In this document: in pieces, positions 1 through 7,066 of the stretch
Position numbering within the stretch: position 1 is the stretch's first letter
Layout of the letters: every line of letters starts with the position of its first letter
The notes under the pieces: model-generated
What the model saw: only the letters and a program-made list of their open reading frames with translations
Told to the model about the DNA's origin: nothing
Databases searched by the model: none
Origin: Pseudomonadota bacterium
GTDB lineage: Bacteria; Pseudomonadota; Gammaproteobacteria; Burkholderiales; Burkholderiaceae_D
Direction: 5' to 3'
NCBI GenBank assembly: GCA_023416415.1
Contig: JAEZHR010000265.1
Coordinates: 1-14,354 of the forward strand
DNA: 14,354 nt
Program-made: the position numbers and the translations under genes

Positions 1-12
1 GGAGCAGACCAT

Positions 13-1794
13 ATGTGTGGCATTGCCGGAGAAATCCGATTCGATCAACAGCTTGCGGACGTGCGCGCGGTCGTTGACATGACCGAGGCCCAGGCGCGGC
101 GCGGCCCGGACGGTGAAGGCATCTTCAGCCTCGGGGCGCGTTGTTTCGGACACCGACGCCTGTCCATCATGGACTTGTCGCAACGTGCCCACCAGCCCTT
201 CGTCGACACGGCGCTCGGCATGGGCATCGTCTTCAATGGTGCAATTTACAACCACCATGAACTGCGCGCGGAATTGCGTGAGCACGGCTACCAGTTCGCC
301 TCCAGCGGCGACACCGAAGTCATCATCAAGGCCTGGCACAAATGGGGGGCTGCGGCATTGGAGCGCTTGCAGGGCATGTTCGCCTTCGCGCTGTGGGAGC
401 GCGACAGCGGCATGACGTGGCTGGCGCGTGATCGCCTCGGTATCAAGCCGCTCTACTACACGCTCGACAACCAGCGCCTGCGCTTCGCATCGGCGCTGCC
501 GGCGCTGCTCAAGGCCGGCAACGTCGACACTTCTCTGGATCTGCACGCCCTGCATCACTACCTGAGCTTTCATGCCGTGGTGCCGGCTCCGCATACCATC
601 CTGCGCGGTGTGCGCAAGCTTGCGCCCGGCACCATGATGGCCGTGCATCCGAGCGGCAAGTGCGAAAGCAGTCAGTGGTGGCGCCTCGAATTCCAGCGCA
701 GCGCCGAGGACGAGGCACGCAGCTTCGAGGACTGGAAGGCACTCGTGCTCGATGCATTGCGGCTATCGGTCAAGCGTCGTCTGGTGGCCGACGTGCCGGT
801 CGGCGTGCTCCTGTCCGGCGGGCTCGACTCCAGTCTGATCACCGGGCTGCTGGCCGAAGCCGGAACGCCGGACCTGCGTACCTATTCGATCGGCTTCGAG
901 GCGGTCGACAAGGAGGCCGGCGACGAATTCAAGTATTCCGACCTCATCGCGCAGCACTACGGCACCATCCACGAAAAGCTGCACATTCCGGCCGACGAGT
1001 TGCTCAAGGCCCTGCCGGAAGCCATCGGCGCAATGTCCGAGCCCATGGTCAGCCACGATGCGGTTGCCTTCTATCTCCTGTCCGAAGCCGTCTCGCGCCA
1101 CAGTCGCGTGGTGCAGAGCGGGCAGGGCGCGGACGAAGTGTTCGGCGGTTATCACTGGTATCCGCCACTGGCGCAAGTGCGCGACCCCACGCTGGCAGCG
1201 CAGGCGTACAGGAGCGTCTTCTTCGACCGGGATCACGACGAGATGCTGTCGTTGCTGGCGCCCGACGTCGCCATCGAAGATGCGAGCTGGCATTTCGTGC
1301 AGAACCATTTCTCCCAACCCGGCGCCGACAGCGCGATCGATCGCGCGCTGCGCATGGACACTACCGTGATGCTGGTCGACGACCCGGTCAAGCGCGTCGA
1401 CAACATGACGATGGCCTTCGGTCTCGAAGCGCGCGTGCCCTTTCTCGATCACGAACTGGTCGAGCTGGCGGCCCGCATTCCTGCACGGCACAAGATTGCC
1501 GAAGGCGGAAAGTACGTGCTCAAGGAAGCCGCGCGCAGCGTGATTCCGGCCGCGGTGATCGATCGGCCCAAGGGCTATTTCCCGGTTCCCGCGTTGAAGT
1601 ATCTGCGCGGCGACTTCCTCGACTACGTGCGTGCTGCCCTCGATGCACCGGCGGCACGCTCGCGCGGGCTGTTCCGTCGCGATGTGATCGACTGCATGTT
1701 TGAAGCGCCCGACAGCCACATCACTCCCTTGCGCGGCTCCAAGCTGTGGCAACTGGCGTTGCTCGAAGCGTGGCTGCAGACGAATGGCATCTGA
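13..1794 (+). CDS. asnO: N-acetylglutaminylglutamine amidotransferase (asparagine synthase family)
   Basis: This 593-aa protein is a glutamine-dependent amidotransferase of the asparagine synthetase B type. It begins MCGIAGEI, so after Met removal Cys2 is the N-terminal nucleophile of a class II glutamine amidotransferase domain (about residues 1-215; GHRRLSIMDLS and FNGAIYNHHEL are typical). The C-terminal synthetase domain has the ATP-pyrophosphatase loop SGGLDSS at residues 268-274 and the later family segments GQGADEVFGGYHW and EARVPFLDHELVELA. In the NAGGN pathway this family member amidates the C-terminal carboxyl of N-acetylglutaminylglutamine. The subfamily call rests on the next two genes, a GNAT/ATP-grasp ligase and an M42 peptidase, which together form the known conserved trio. 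A GGAG at positions 1-4 is well spaced for the ATG. It is presumably the first gene of the operon, but the promoter is outside the window. Taken alone it would be called AsnB-like. Confidence 0.93.
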   Translation: MCGIAGEIRFDQQLADVRAVVDMTEAQARRGPDGEGIFSLGARCFGHRRLSIMDLSQRAHQPFVDTALGMGIVFNGAIYNHHELRAELREHGYQFASSGDTEVIIKAWHKWGAAALERLQGMFAFALWERDSGMTWLARDRLGIKPLYYTLDNQRLRFASALPALLKAGNVDTSLDLHALHHYLSFHAVVPAPHTILRGVRKLAPGTMMAVHPSGKCESSQWWRLEFQRSAEDEARSFEDWKALVLDALRLSVKRRLVADVPVGVLLSGGLDSSLITGLLAEAGTPDLRTYSIGFEAVDKEAGDEFKYSDLIAQHYGTIHEKLHIPADELLKALPEAIGAMSEPMVSHDAVAFYLLSEAVSRHSRVVQSGQGADEVFGGYHWYPPLAQVRDPTLAAQAYRSVFFDRDHDEMLSLLAPDVAIEDASWHFVQNHFSQPGADSAIDRALRMDTTVMLVDDPVKRVDNMTMAFGLEARVPFLDHELVELAARIPARHKIAEGGKYVLKEAARSVIPAAVIDRPKGYFPVPALKYLRGDFLDYVRAALDAPAARSRGLFRRDVIDCMFEAPDSHITPLRGSKLWQLALLEAWLQTNGI

Positions 1795-1819
1795 AACGCC
1801 GGTCGAACCGAGATCACCT

Positions 1820-1842
1820 GCGCATGTTCGCGCGTCATGCGC
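1820..1842 (+). other. Short inverted repeat between the first two NAGGN genes
   Basis: Within the 88-bp gap between the amidotransferase stop and the ligase start there is a perfect 7-bp inverted repeat, GCGCATG at 1820-1826 and CATGCGC at 1836-1842, separated by 9 nt. It has no T tract, so it does not look like an intrinsic terminator. It could be an mRNA hairpin that affects processing or relative expression, or chance in GC-rich DNA. Confidence 0.3.
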
Positions 1843-1865
1843 GTCGCACGAACCCTGTAAGAGCC

Positions 1866-1874
1866 AAAGGAGGT
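1866..1874 (+). promoter_or_regulatory. Strong ribosome binding site for the NAGGN synthetase
   Basis: AAAGGAGGT at 1866-1874 is a near-perfect Shine-Dalgarno sequence ending 8 nt before the ATG at 1883. It decides the start of the ligase gene: the frame is open further upstream to about 1700, but that stretch overlaps the end of the amidotransferase gene and has no comparable site. The in-frame ATGs at 1937 and 1952 also lack one. Confidence 0.8.
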
Positions 1875-1882
1875 ATTCCGTC

Positions 1883-3634
1883 ATGAGTGTTGCCGAGCTT
1901 CATCCGCCTTTCAGGCAGGATCCATCGAAGTCAAGAATGCAACGTGTCGAGATGAACGAAAATGCTGCCATCCCGGCTGCAGGCAGGGCCGCAAACGCCA
2001 TGCTCGACTGCGGCTGGGGCCGGTTGATGTTCGCGCCTTCCTTCGACACGCCGGCCGCGCTGGCCCAGGTCCTGCTCGAGGAAGAAGTCGGAAAGCGTGA
2101 CATTGCGCTCTATGTCGAGGCGCCGCAACTGGTGCTGGCTGAGGCGCCGGCGCATCTCTTCCTCGACCCGTCGCTGCTGTTCCGGCGTCCGCTGCGCGAC
2201 GACATGCCTGCCACCGAGCCGGCTCCCGGCGTCACCGTTCGCCCGCTGGCGACGCGCGCCGACATTGCCGCCATCAACCGCATGTACGGCATGCGCGGCT
2301 TGGTGCCGCTGGATCCGAAGACCGTATGGGCACAACGCGGCTCAGCGGCCCTGGTGTATCTGATCGCGGAAAGCGATCGTACCGGCGAAGTGGTCGGATC
2401 GGCGCTGGGCATTGACCACCATCTCGCCTTCGGCGACCCCGAAGGCGGCAGCAGTTTCTGGTGTCTGGTGGTCGATCCGCAGACCGGCCTGTCCGGCGTT
2501 GGGCAGACCCTGGTCAATCACCTGATCGATACTTTCACCGCACGCGGGCGGCGCTTTCTCGATCTATCGGTGCTGCATACCAATGAGGTTGCGATGGCGC
2601 TGTACCGCAAGCTCGGCTTTGTGCAGGTCACCGGCTTTGCGATCAAGCGCAAGAACACGATCAACGAAAGCCTGTTTGTCGACAACGCCGATTTTTCCGG
2701 GCTCAATCCGTATGCCCGCATCATCATCGACGAAGCGCGTCGGCGTGGCATCAGCGTCGAGGTGGTCGATGCCCAGGCCTCGATCTTCAAGCTGCGTCAC
2801 TGCGGGCACGAAATCCTGTGCCGGGAATCGCTGACCGACCTGACCGGAGGTGTGGCGATGACGCTGTGCCAGGACAAGGTGCTCACGCTGCGCCGTCTGG
2901 CGGATGCCGGCCTGAACGTGCCGCGGCAGCGCACCGCCGGCGATCGCGAAGCGGACTTGGCCTTTCTCAATGAACATGGCGCCGTGGTGGTCAAGCCGGC
3001 CATGGGTGAGCAGGGGCGCGGGATCAGCGTCGACGTGCGCAGCGAGCAACACCTGATGGAGGCCATCGAGCGCGCCCGTGACGAGGGAGGGCAGGTGCTG
3101 ATCGAACAGATGTGCGCCGGGCAGGATCTGCGCATCGTCGTCATCGGATACAAGGTCGTTGCAGCGGCCCTGCGGCGGCCGGCCGAGATCGTGGGTGACG
3201 GCACGTCCACCGTCGCGCAACTGATCGAGCGGCAGAGCGCGCGCCGGGCGGCAGCGACCGGCGGCGAAAGCCGGATTCCCCTCGACGCCGAGACCGAGCG
3301 TTGCCTGGCGGAGCAAGGCTTGACAATGGAAACCGTGCTGGAGAACAACCGCGCGGTGAAGGTGCGAAAAACCGCGAACCTGCATACCGGCGGAACGATC
3401 CATGATGTGACGGACGGGTTGCATCCGGTGTTGCGCGAGGCGGCGGAGAACGCGGCCAAGGCGCTGCGCATCCCGGTCACGGGACTGGATTTTCTGGTGC
3501 CGTCGCCCGACTCGGACCAGTACGTGATCATCGAAGCCAACGAGCGGCCGGGGCTGGCCAATCACGAGCCGCAACCGACCGCGCAACGCTTTATCGACCT
3601 GCTGTTTCCATCTACAACACCCGTCAACGGCTGA
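1883..3634 (+). CDS. ngg: N-acetylglutaminylglutamine synthetase (GNAT/ATP-grasp fusion)
   Basis: This 583-aa two-domain enzyme is expected to make the N-acetylated Gln-Gln dipeptide that the upstream amidotransferase then amidates. Residues from about 117 to 256 form a GNAT acetyltransferase domain, starting TVRPLATRADI and ending with the typical segment ALYRKLGFVQVTGF. Residues from about 326 to 580 form an ATP-grasp ligase domain resembling the cyanophycin-synthetase/glutathione-synthetase group. It has VVVKPAMGEQGRGI near 369 for nucleotide binding and IIEANERPGLANHEP near 550 with acidic and Asn metal ligands. The first 110 residues are less conserved-looking. The fusion is the hallmark of the NAGGN pathway, so one polypeptide can supply both the acetyl transfer and the ATP-dependent peptide bond. 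The start at 1883 is chosen for its strong ribosome binding site. The peptidase gene follows after 5 nt, so the two are co-transcribed. Confidence 0.92.
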   Translation: MSVAELHPPFRQDPSKSRMQRVEMNENAAIPAAGRAANAMLDCGWGRLMFAPSFDTPAALAQVLLEEEVGKRDIALYVEAPQLVLAEAPAHLFLDPSLLFRRPLRDDMPATEPAPGVTVRPLATRADIAAINRMYGMRGLVPLDPKTVWAQRGSAALVYLIAESDRTGEVVGSALGIDHHLAFGDPEGGSSFWCLVVDPQTGLSGVGQTLVNHLIDTFTARGRRFLDLSVLHTNEVAMALYRKLGFVQVTGFAIKRKNTINESLFVDNADFSGLNPYARIIIDEARRRGISVEVVDAQASIFKLRHCGHEILCRESLTDLTGGVAMTLCQDKVLTLRRLADAGLNVPRQRTAGDREADLAFLNEHGAVVVKPAMGEQGRGISVDVRSEQHLMEAIERARDEGGQVLIEQMCAGQDLRIVVIGYKVVAAALRRPAEIVGDGTSTVAQLIERQSARRAAATGGESRIPLDAETERCLAEQGLTMETVLENNRAVKVRKTANLHTGGTIHDVTDGLHPVLREAAENAAKALRIPVTGLDFLVPSPDSDQYVIIEANERPGLANHEPQPTAQRFIDLLFPSTTPVNG

Positions 3635-3639
3635 AGTCC

Positions 3640-4881
3640 ATGGAAAAGCTGACGATCGATATTGAATACCTGAAGTCCACGCTGCTGGAACTGCTCGCCA
3701 TTCCCAGCCCCACCGGGCTGACCGACGAGATCGTGCATTACATGGGAAACAAGCTCGATGCCATGGGCGTGAGCTACGAACTGATGCGCCGCGGCACCAT
3801 ACGCAGCATCATCCCGCGCAACGTGCTCGAGCCGCGCACGGCCACGACACCCGCCTGCGCCATCGTCGCCCACCTCGATACGCTCGGCGCGATGGTGCGT
3901 GAGATCAAGCCGAGCGGCCGGCTCGCACTGATGCCGATCGGCACCTGGTCGAGCCGCTGGGCCGAGGGCGGGCGCGTGACCCTGTTCACCGAAGGTGGCC
4001 GTCATCGCGGTTCGGTGCTGCCGCTGATGGCTTCGGGCCATGTCTACAACGAGGCAATCGACACCCAGCCGATCAGCTGGAACCAGCTCGAACTGCGGCT
4101 GGACGAACATGTCTTCAATGCCGAAGATACCGCCGCTCTGGGCATACGCGTGGGTGATTTCGTTGCCTTTGATTCTCGCCCGGAACTGCTCGACAACGGC
4201 TTCATCGTCTCCCGTCACCTTGACGACAAGGCTGGCGTGGCGGCGGTACTGGCGGCGATGAAGGCAGTGATGGATTCGAAGGTGCGCATTCCCATGGACT
4301 GTCATCTCGTATTCACGTTGACGGAGGAAGTCGGTTTCGGCGCACGCGCGGTGATCGAGAGCGACGTCAGCGAAGTCATCGGCGTCGACATCGGCCCGGT
4401 TGCGAACGAACAGGGCGCGCGCGAGACAGGGGTGACCATTCCGCTGATGGATTCGGCCGGTCCGCACGACTACCATCTCACGAGCCGTCTGCTTCGCATT
4501 TGCGACGAATACGGCATACCGAGCAACCGCGACGTGTTTCGCTACTACCACTCGGATGCCAGCGCAGCCGTCAGCGCAGGGCATGATGTTCGGACCGCCC
4601 TGTTGTGCTTCGGCACCGATGCCTCGCACGGCTACGAGCGTACGCAGGTCTCGGTGCTGGTGCATCTGGCCGAGTTGCTGACGCTTTACATGCAGGCCGG
4701 CCCCAGCGTGCCCGAGGATAGACAGCGGCGACGTGACTCCGTCGAAACCTTCTCGCACCAGCTTGACGCCGACCAGCTCGCACAGGTGCCAACCGCGACG
4801 CCGGATGTCACCGAACTGGTTCAGCTCAAGGAGGCACAGCCGGATGAAGCGGACCCGAAGCAGAAGGGCGTACGGTCATGA
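3640..4881 (+). CDS. M42-family metallopeptidase of the NAGGN operon
   Basis: This 413-aa cytoplasmic protein is an M42 (glutamyl aminopeptidase/tetrahedral aminopeptidase type) zinc or cobalt hydrolase. The expected metal ligands and catalytic residues are visible: His78 and Asp80 in AHLDTLG, Asp195 in RHLDDKAG, the Glu229-Glu230 pair in TEEVGFGA, Asp250 in GVDIGPV, and His330 in DASHGYERTQ. It is therefore predicted to be active. It is the third member of the conserved NAGGN trio. Its role there is not settled; plausible jobs are turnover of the dipeptide or processing of an intermediate. After the catalytic core a hydrophilic tail of roughly 60 residues, rich in Asp, Glu, Gln and Arg, extends past the end of the usual fold. 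The gene starts 5 nt after the ligase stop and its own stop overlaps the next start as ATGA, which implies translational coupling. Confidence 0.9.
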   Translation: MEKLTIDIEYLKSTLLELLAIPSPTGLTDEIVHYMGNKLDAMGVSYELMRRGTIRSIIPRNVLEPRTATTPACAIVAHLDTLGAMVREIKPSGRLALMPIGTWSSRWAEGGRVTLFTEGGRHRGSVLPLMASGHVYNEAIDTQPISWNQLELRLDEHVFNAEDTAALGIRVGDFVAFDSRPELLDNGFIVSRHLDDKAGVAAVLAAMKAVMDSKVRIPMDCHLVFTLTEEVGFGARAVIESDVSEVIGVDIGPVANEQGARETGVTIPLMDSAGPHDYHLTSRLLRICDEYGIPSNRDVFRYYHSDASAAVSAGHDVRTALLCFGTDASHGYERTQVSVLVHLAELLTLYMQAGPSVPEDRQRRRDSVETFSHQLDADQLAQVPTATPDVTELVQLKEAQPDEADPKQKGVRS

Positions 4882-5417
4882 CGCCGGAGATGCTCAGGCC
4901 GGGGCAGCATTTTCCCGGACCCATGCCGGATGCGGACGGCGCGGTGTTCGAACTGCCGAAGTCCGGCCCCGAGCTGCGCCTGTTCTTTTCGCATCTGCCC
5001 GACGCGCTTGTGCAGAGTGTTGAGCACGACGCGGTCTGGATCGGCTTGCTGCGCCATGGCGACCTCGGCATCGTGCCGTGGAAGATCGGCGACCGGCTGA
5101 AGGGAGACGCGCAGTTTCATGTCTACCTGTATCCGCCCGAGGACCGGCCGATCGACCAGCTGCTCCCGCCGGACGAGCGCTACAGGATCCGGATCACGCT
5201 GGTGGATCTGGATACGGCGCTCATACGCGCAGTGCGGGTCGTGAGCGTTTCCGAGGAAATGGCCGATCTGTTCGACGAGGTCGTGAACCATCAGCTCGGC
5301 AATTTCATCAGTCAAGAGGAATACGATGCCCAGGTCAGCGGCTACCAGAGCGAATTTCCGGACCTGGATACGGTGTTCGAAGGCGCGGCGCGCATCGAGA
5401 AGGCGGACGACGCGTAG
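4878..5417 (+). CDS. Conserved-looking protein of unknown function, fourth gene of the NAGGN operon
   Basis: I do not recognise this 179-aa protein. Its ATG overlaps the peptidase stop (ATGA at 4878-4881), so it is almost certainly translated with the NAGGN genes. It is acidic, has no signal peptide or membrane segment, and looks like a soluble cytoplasmic alpha/beta protein. Visible features are a Pro/Gly-rich start, a segment with HDAVWIGLLRHGDLGIVPW near residues 50-70, a strand-like stretch YRIRITLVDLDTALIRAVRVV, and an acidic C-terminal half with several aromatics. There is no obvious catalytic motif. The codon use matches its neighbours, which argues that it is real. Its position suggests an accessory or regulatory role in NAGGN metabolism, but that is only inference from context. 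Confidence 0.8.
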   Translation: MTPEMLRPGQHFPGPMPDADGAVFELPKSGPELRLFFSHLPDALVQSVEHDAVWIGLLRHGDLGIVPWKIGDRLKGDAQFHVYLYPPEDRPIDQLLPPDERYRIRITLVDLDTALIRAVRVVSVSEEMADLFDEVVNHQLGNFISQEEYDAQVSGYQSEFPDLDTVFEGAARIEKADDA

Positions 5418-5427
5418 GACCGCCCTG

Positions 5428-5448
5428 GCCGGGCCACCTCGGCCCGGC
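5428..5448. terminator. GC-rich hairpin between convergent genes
   Basis: A perfect 8-bp inverted repeat (GCCGGGCC at 5428-5435, GGCCCGGC at 5441-5448) with a 5-nt loop begins 11 nt after the NAGGN operon stop. It lies between two convergent genes, so it could end transcription from both sides. It lacks a T tract on either strand, so it is not a classical intrinsic terminator. Confidence 0.5.
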
Positions 5449-5509
5449 AATCACCGTTGCGCGCTTTGCGCTGGCGGCAATGCCGGTAGCAGTGCAAAGG
5501 ATGCCGCGA

Positions 5510-6691
5510 TCAGTCTTCCTTCGAGCGGCTTTTCGCGTGCCGGTGTCCACGGTCGGGCCCCGCGAGCGGCGGTGCCAGCGCCAGCCGGGGCTTGCCGCCG
5601 CCTCCGATGCTGTGCGGCCCGTTGTTGTCCACAACATGCAGCACCCTGACCAGCTTCTGGATGTCTCGCACCCAAGGCGTGGCATCCGCGACCCGCTGTT
5701 CCAGCTCAAAACCCCAATCCTTCTTGAACTGGTCGCGCACCGAACCCTTGGGCCCGTTCTCGGCATTGATCGCGAAGGCCGGACCAAACGTGTCGTCGAC
5801 GATGTATGCACCGAAGTTCTGCAATGTCCACGCCAGTTGTCTTGCAGGCGCCGTCTCCAGCTTCAGGTCGGCAACCTTGATCCAGGGCGGAATGGCGAGC
5901 AGGGCGCCCATCTTCATGCTGGGGGCTCCCCCCTTGCCTTCGACGCCGTAGTGGCCGACGGCATAGTTGTCCGCTGCCGTGGCCGGCCAGCGGTAGCAAT
6001 CGTTCTCCACCTTGCACCGGTAAAGGAACTGCTTTGCGTAGACGTTCACCTTGAGCGCGTGACGCGGACCTTGCTGTCCCGGTCGCAACTCTCCCAGACG
6101 TATCGAGCCACCCAGCGCCGAAAGGCCCGAGCCGCCGTGTGCTCCGCCGATGCCGGGGCCATAGAGATCGACCGGTTCGAATTTCACCAGGCTTGTGGCC
6201 GGTCCGCCGTGCTTGCAGCGGGCAAGCGGCTGCATCTGGAGTACGGTGCGTCCGTCCGCCGCGAGGACGGCCGCCGAGCTGTTATCCGGACCATGGGGTA
6301 CCACGTAATCAGCAGGAATCGGCGCTTCCAGCAGCAGGCCGCCGGTCGGTATGCAGCGGTCCTTTTCCGTCCAGCCGGCATCGCTGTGATAGATCTTCAC
6401 CAGCGGCGCGTCGGGCGTCAGGATGATGCGCTCGTCGTCGACCTGCGGCATCGGGGCGAAGCGGTCGCCACCGGGCACCGCTGACAGGTTGGCCGGCACG
6501 TACTCCGCGTCCGATCCGATGGGCATGTTCCAGATGCTGTCGGAGGCGAACGGCCACTGGAGCGGGTCGCGTGCAGCGGCCTTTCTTTCGACCGGAAGAC
6601 TGCAGGTCGATGCCGAGGCAATCATGCCGAGTCCTGCCAGCAGGACGAGCAGGCGCGATCGATTCCGGGGCCAGGAGCGTAGGTCGATCAT
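5510..6691 (-). CDS. Predicted secreted protein of unknown function
   Basis: This 393-aa protein starts with a basic region (RSWPRNRSR) and a hydrophobic stretch (LLVLLAGLGMIASAS), so it is probably exported. A Cys follows at about residue 30, but the preceding residues do not make a convincing lipobox, so I call it a secreted or periplasmic protein rather than a lipoprotein. The mature part opens with WPFASDSIWNMPIGSDAEY, a motif I associate with uncharacterised exported proteins of soil bacteria. It also has Gly-rich loops, CIPTGG, ARCKHGG and a RCKVENDCYRW segment whose cysteines could form disulfides. The C-terminus is a basic, Pro-rich tail. The gene lies 5 nt downstream of a small SMR/EamA-like membrane protein gene and is probably in the same transcript. 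It is convergent with the NAGGN operon. No enzyme family can be named; a role at the cell surface is only inferred. Confidence 0.82.
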   Translation of the reverse strand: MIDLRSWPRNRSRLLVLLAGLGMIASASTCSLPVERKAAARDPLQWPFASDSIWNMPIGSDAEYVPANLSAVPGGDRFAPMPQVDDERIILTPDAPLVKIYHSDAGWTEKDRCIPTGGLLLEAPIPADYVVPHGPDNSSAAVLAADGRTVLQMQPLARCKHGGPATSLVKFEPVDLYGPGIGGAHGGSGLSALGGSIRLGELRPGQQGPRHALKVNVYAKQFLYRCKVENDCYRWPATAADNYAVGHYGVEGKGGAPSMKMGALLAIPPWIKVADLKLETAPARQLAWTLQNFGAYIVDDTFGPAFAINAENGPKGSVRDQFKKDWGFELEQRVADATPWVRDIQKLVRVLHVVDNNGPHSIGGGGKPRLALAPPLAGPDRGHRHAKSRSKED

Positions 6692-6696
6692 CGCGG

Positions 6697-7044
6697 TCAG
6701 GCATGCAGCAGAAATATCGCAGCGAGAAGCAAGCCGGCGCCGAGCATGGTCCTGACGCTCAACGACTCGCCAATGAACAGGCTGAAGATGAGTATCTCCA
6801 GCAGCGTCACGCCGACCATGACCGGAAAGGCGATGCTCAGCTTCACGTCGCGCAATGCGATCGCATAGAGCCCAAAGCCGGCGCCGTACGAAACGAGCGC
6901 GCCGCCCTGGAAGAGCACGGCGGCGGGCAGGAACGGCGCCTGGAGTCCGTTTGCCGTTGCCGTGCCCATCTGGCTTGCGATTTTCAGCAGGATGCTGGCC
7001 AGCGCGCCGCGGCTGCCGCTCAGGAACAAGGTCAAGAATGACAT
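6697..7044 (-). CDS. Small SMR/EamA-like membrane protein
   Basis: This is a 115-aa hydrophobic protein with about four membrane segments, the size and layout of the small multidrug resistance/EamA-like transporters. The second half, with LSIAFPVMVGVTLLEI and FIGESLSVRTMLGAGLLLAA, matches the usual TM3-loop-TM4 pattern. The first helix lacks the membrane-embedded Glu of true SMR drug exporters, so it is more likely a lipid-linked-substrate or EamA-type helper than a drug pump. I place the start at the ATG at 7044, giving MSFLTLFL at the N-terminus. A GTG at 7116 has a better-placed AAGGA but adds 24 non-family-like residues and overlaps the pseudogene upstream. The secreted-protein gene follows after 5 nt. 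The position next to a broken HAD/UbiA gene suggests both once belonged to a glycolipid or polyprenyl-phosphate sugar pathway. Confidence 0.75.
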   Translation of the reverse strand: MSFLTLFLSGSRGALASILLKIASQMGTATANGLQAPFLPAAVLFQGGALVSYGAGFGLYAIALRDVKLSIAFPVMVGVTLLEILIFSLFIGESLSVRTMLGAGLLLAAIFLLHA

Positions 7045-7066
7045 GGCGCCGGTTGGGGCGGGGGAA

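Noticed and set aside
1700..1882. Longer N-terminus for the NAGGN synthetase
   Set aside because: The first part overlaps the amidotransferase gene in another frame and is Cys/Arg/Ser-rich. The near-perfect ribosome binding site before 1883 decides for the shorter form.
763..1884. Long - strand open frame of about 373 codons opposite the amidotransferase gene
   Set aside because: It is antisense to a clearly conserved enzyme; its translation is low-complexity and His/Arg/Gln-rich, as expected of a shadow in GC-rich DNA. The same applies to - strand frames at 2564-3586, 3562-4758 and 11757-12911.
5428..5448. A bidirectional intrinsic terminator stated as certain
   Set aside because: The stem is perfect and well placed, but neither strand has a T tract, so it is listed only as a probable terminator.
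5078..6484. 468-codon + strand open frame
   Set aside because: It starts inside the unknown NAGGN-linked gene and runs antisense through the secreted-protein gene. It is Arg/Ala-rich with no recognisable family. The + strand frames at 9105-10058 and 10677-11645 are the same kind of shadow over livG, livM and livH.
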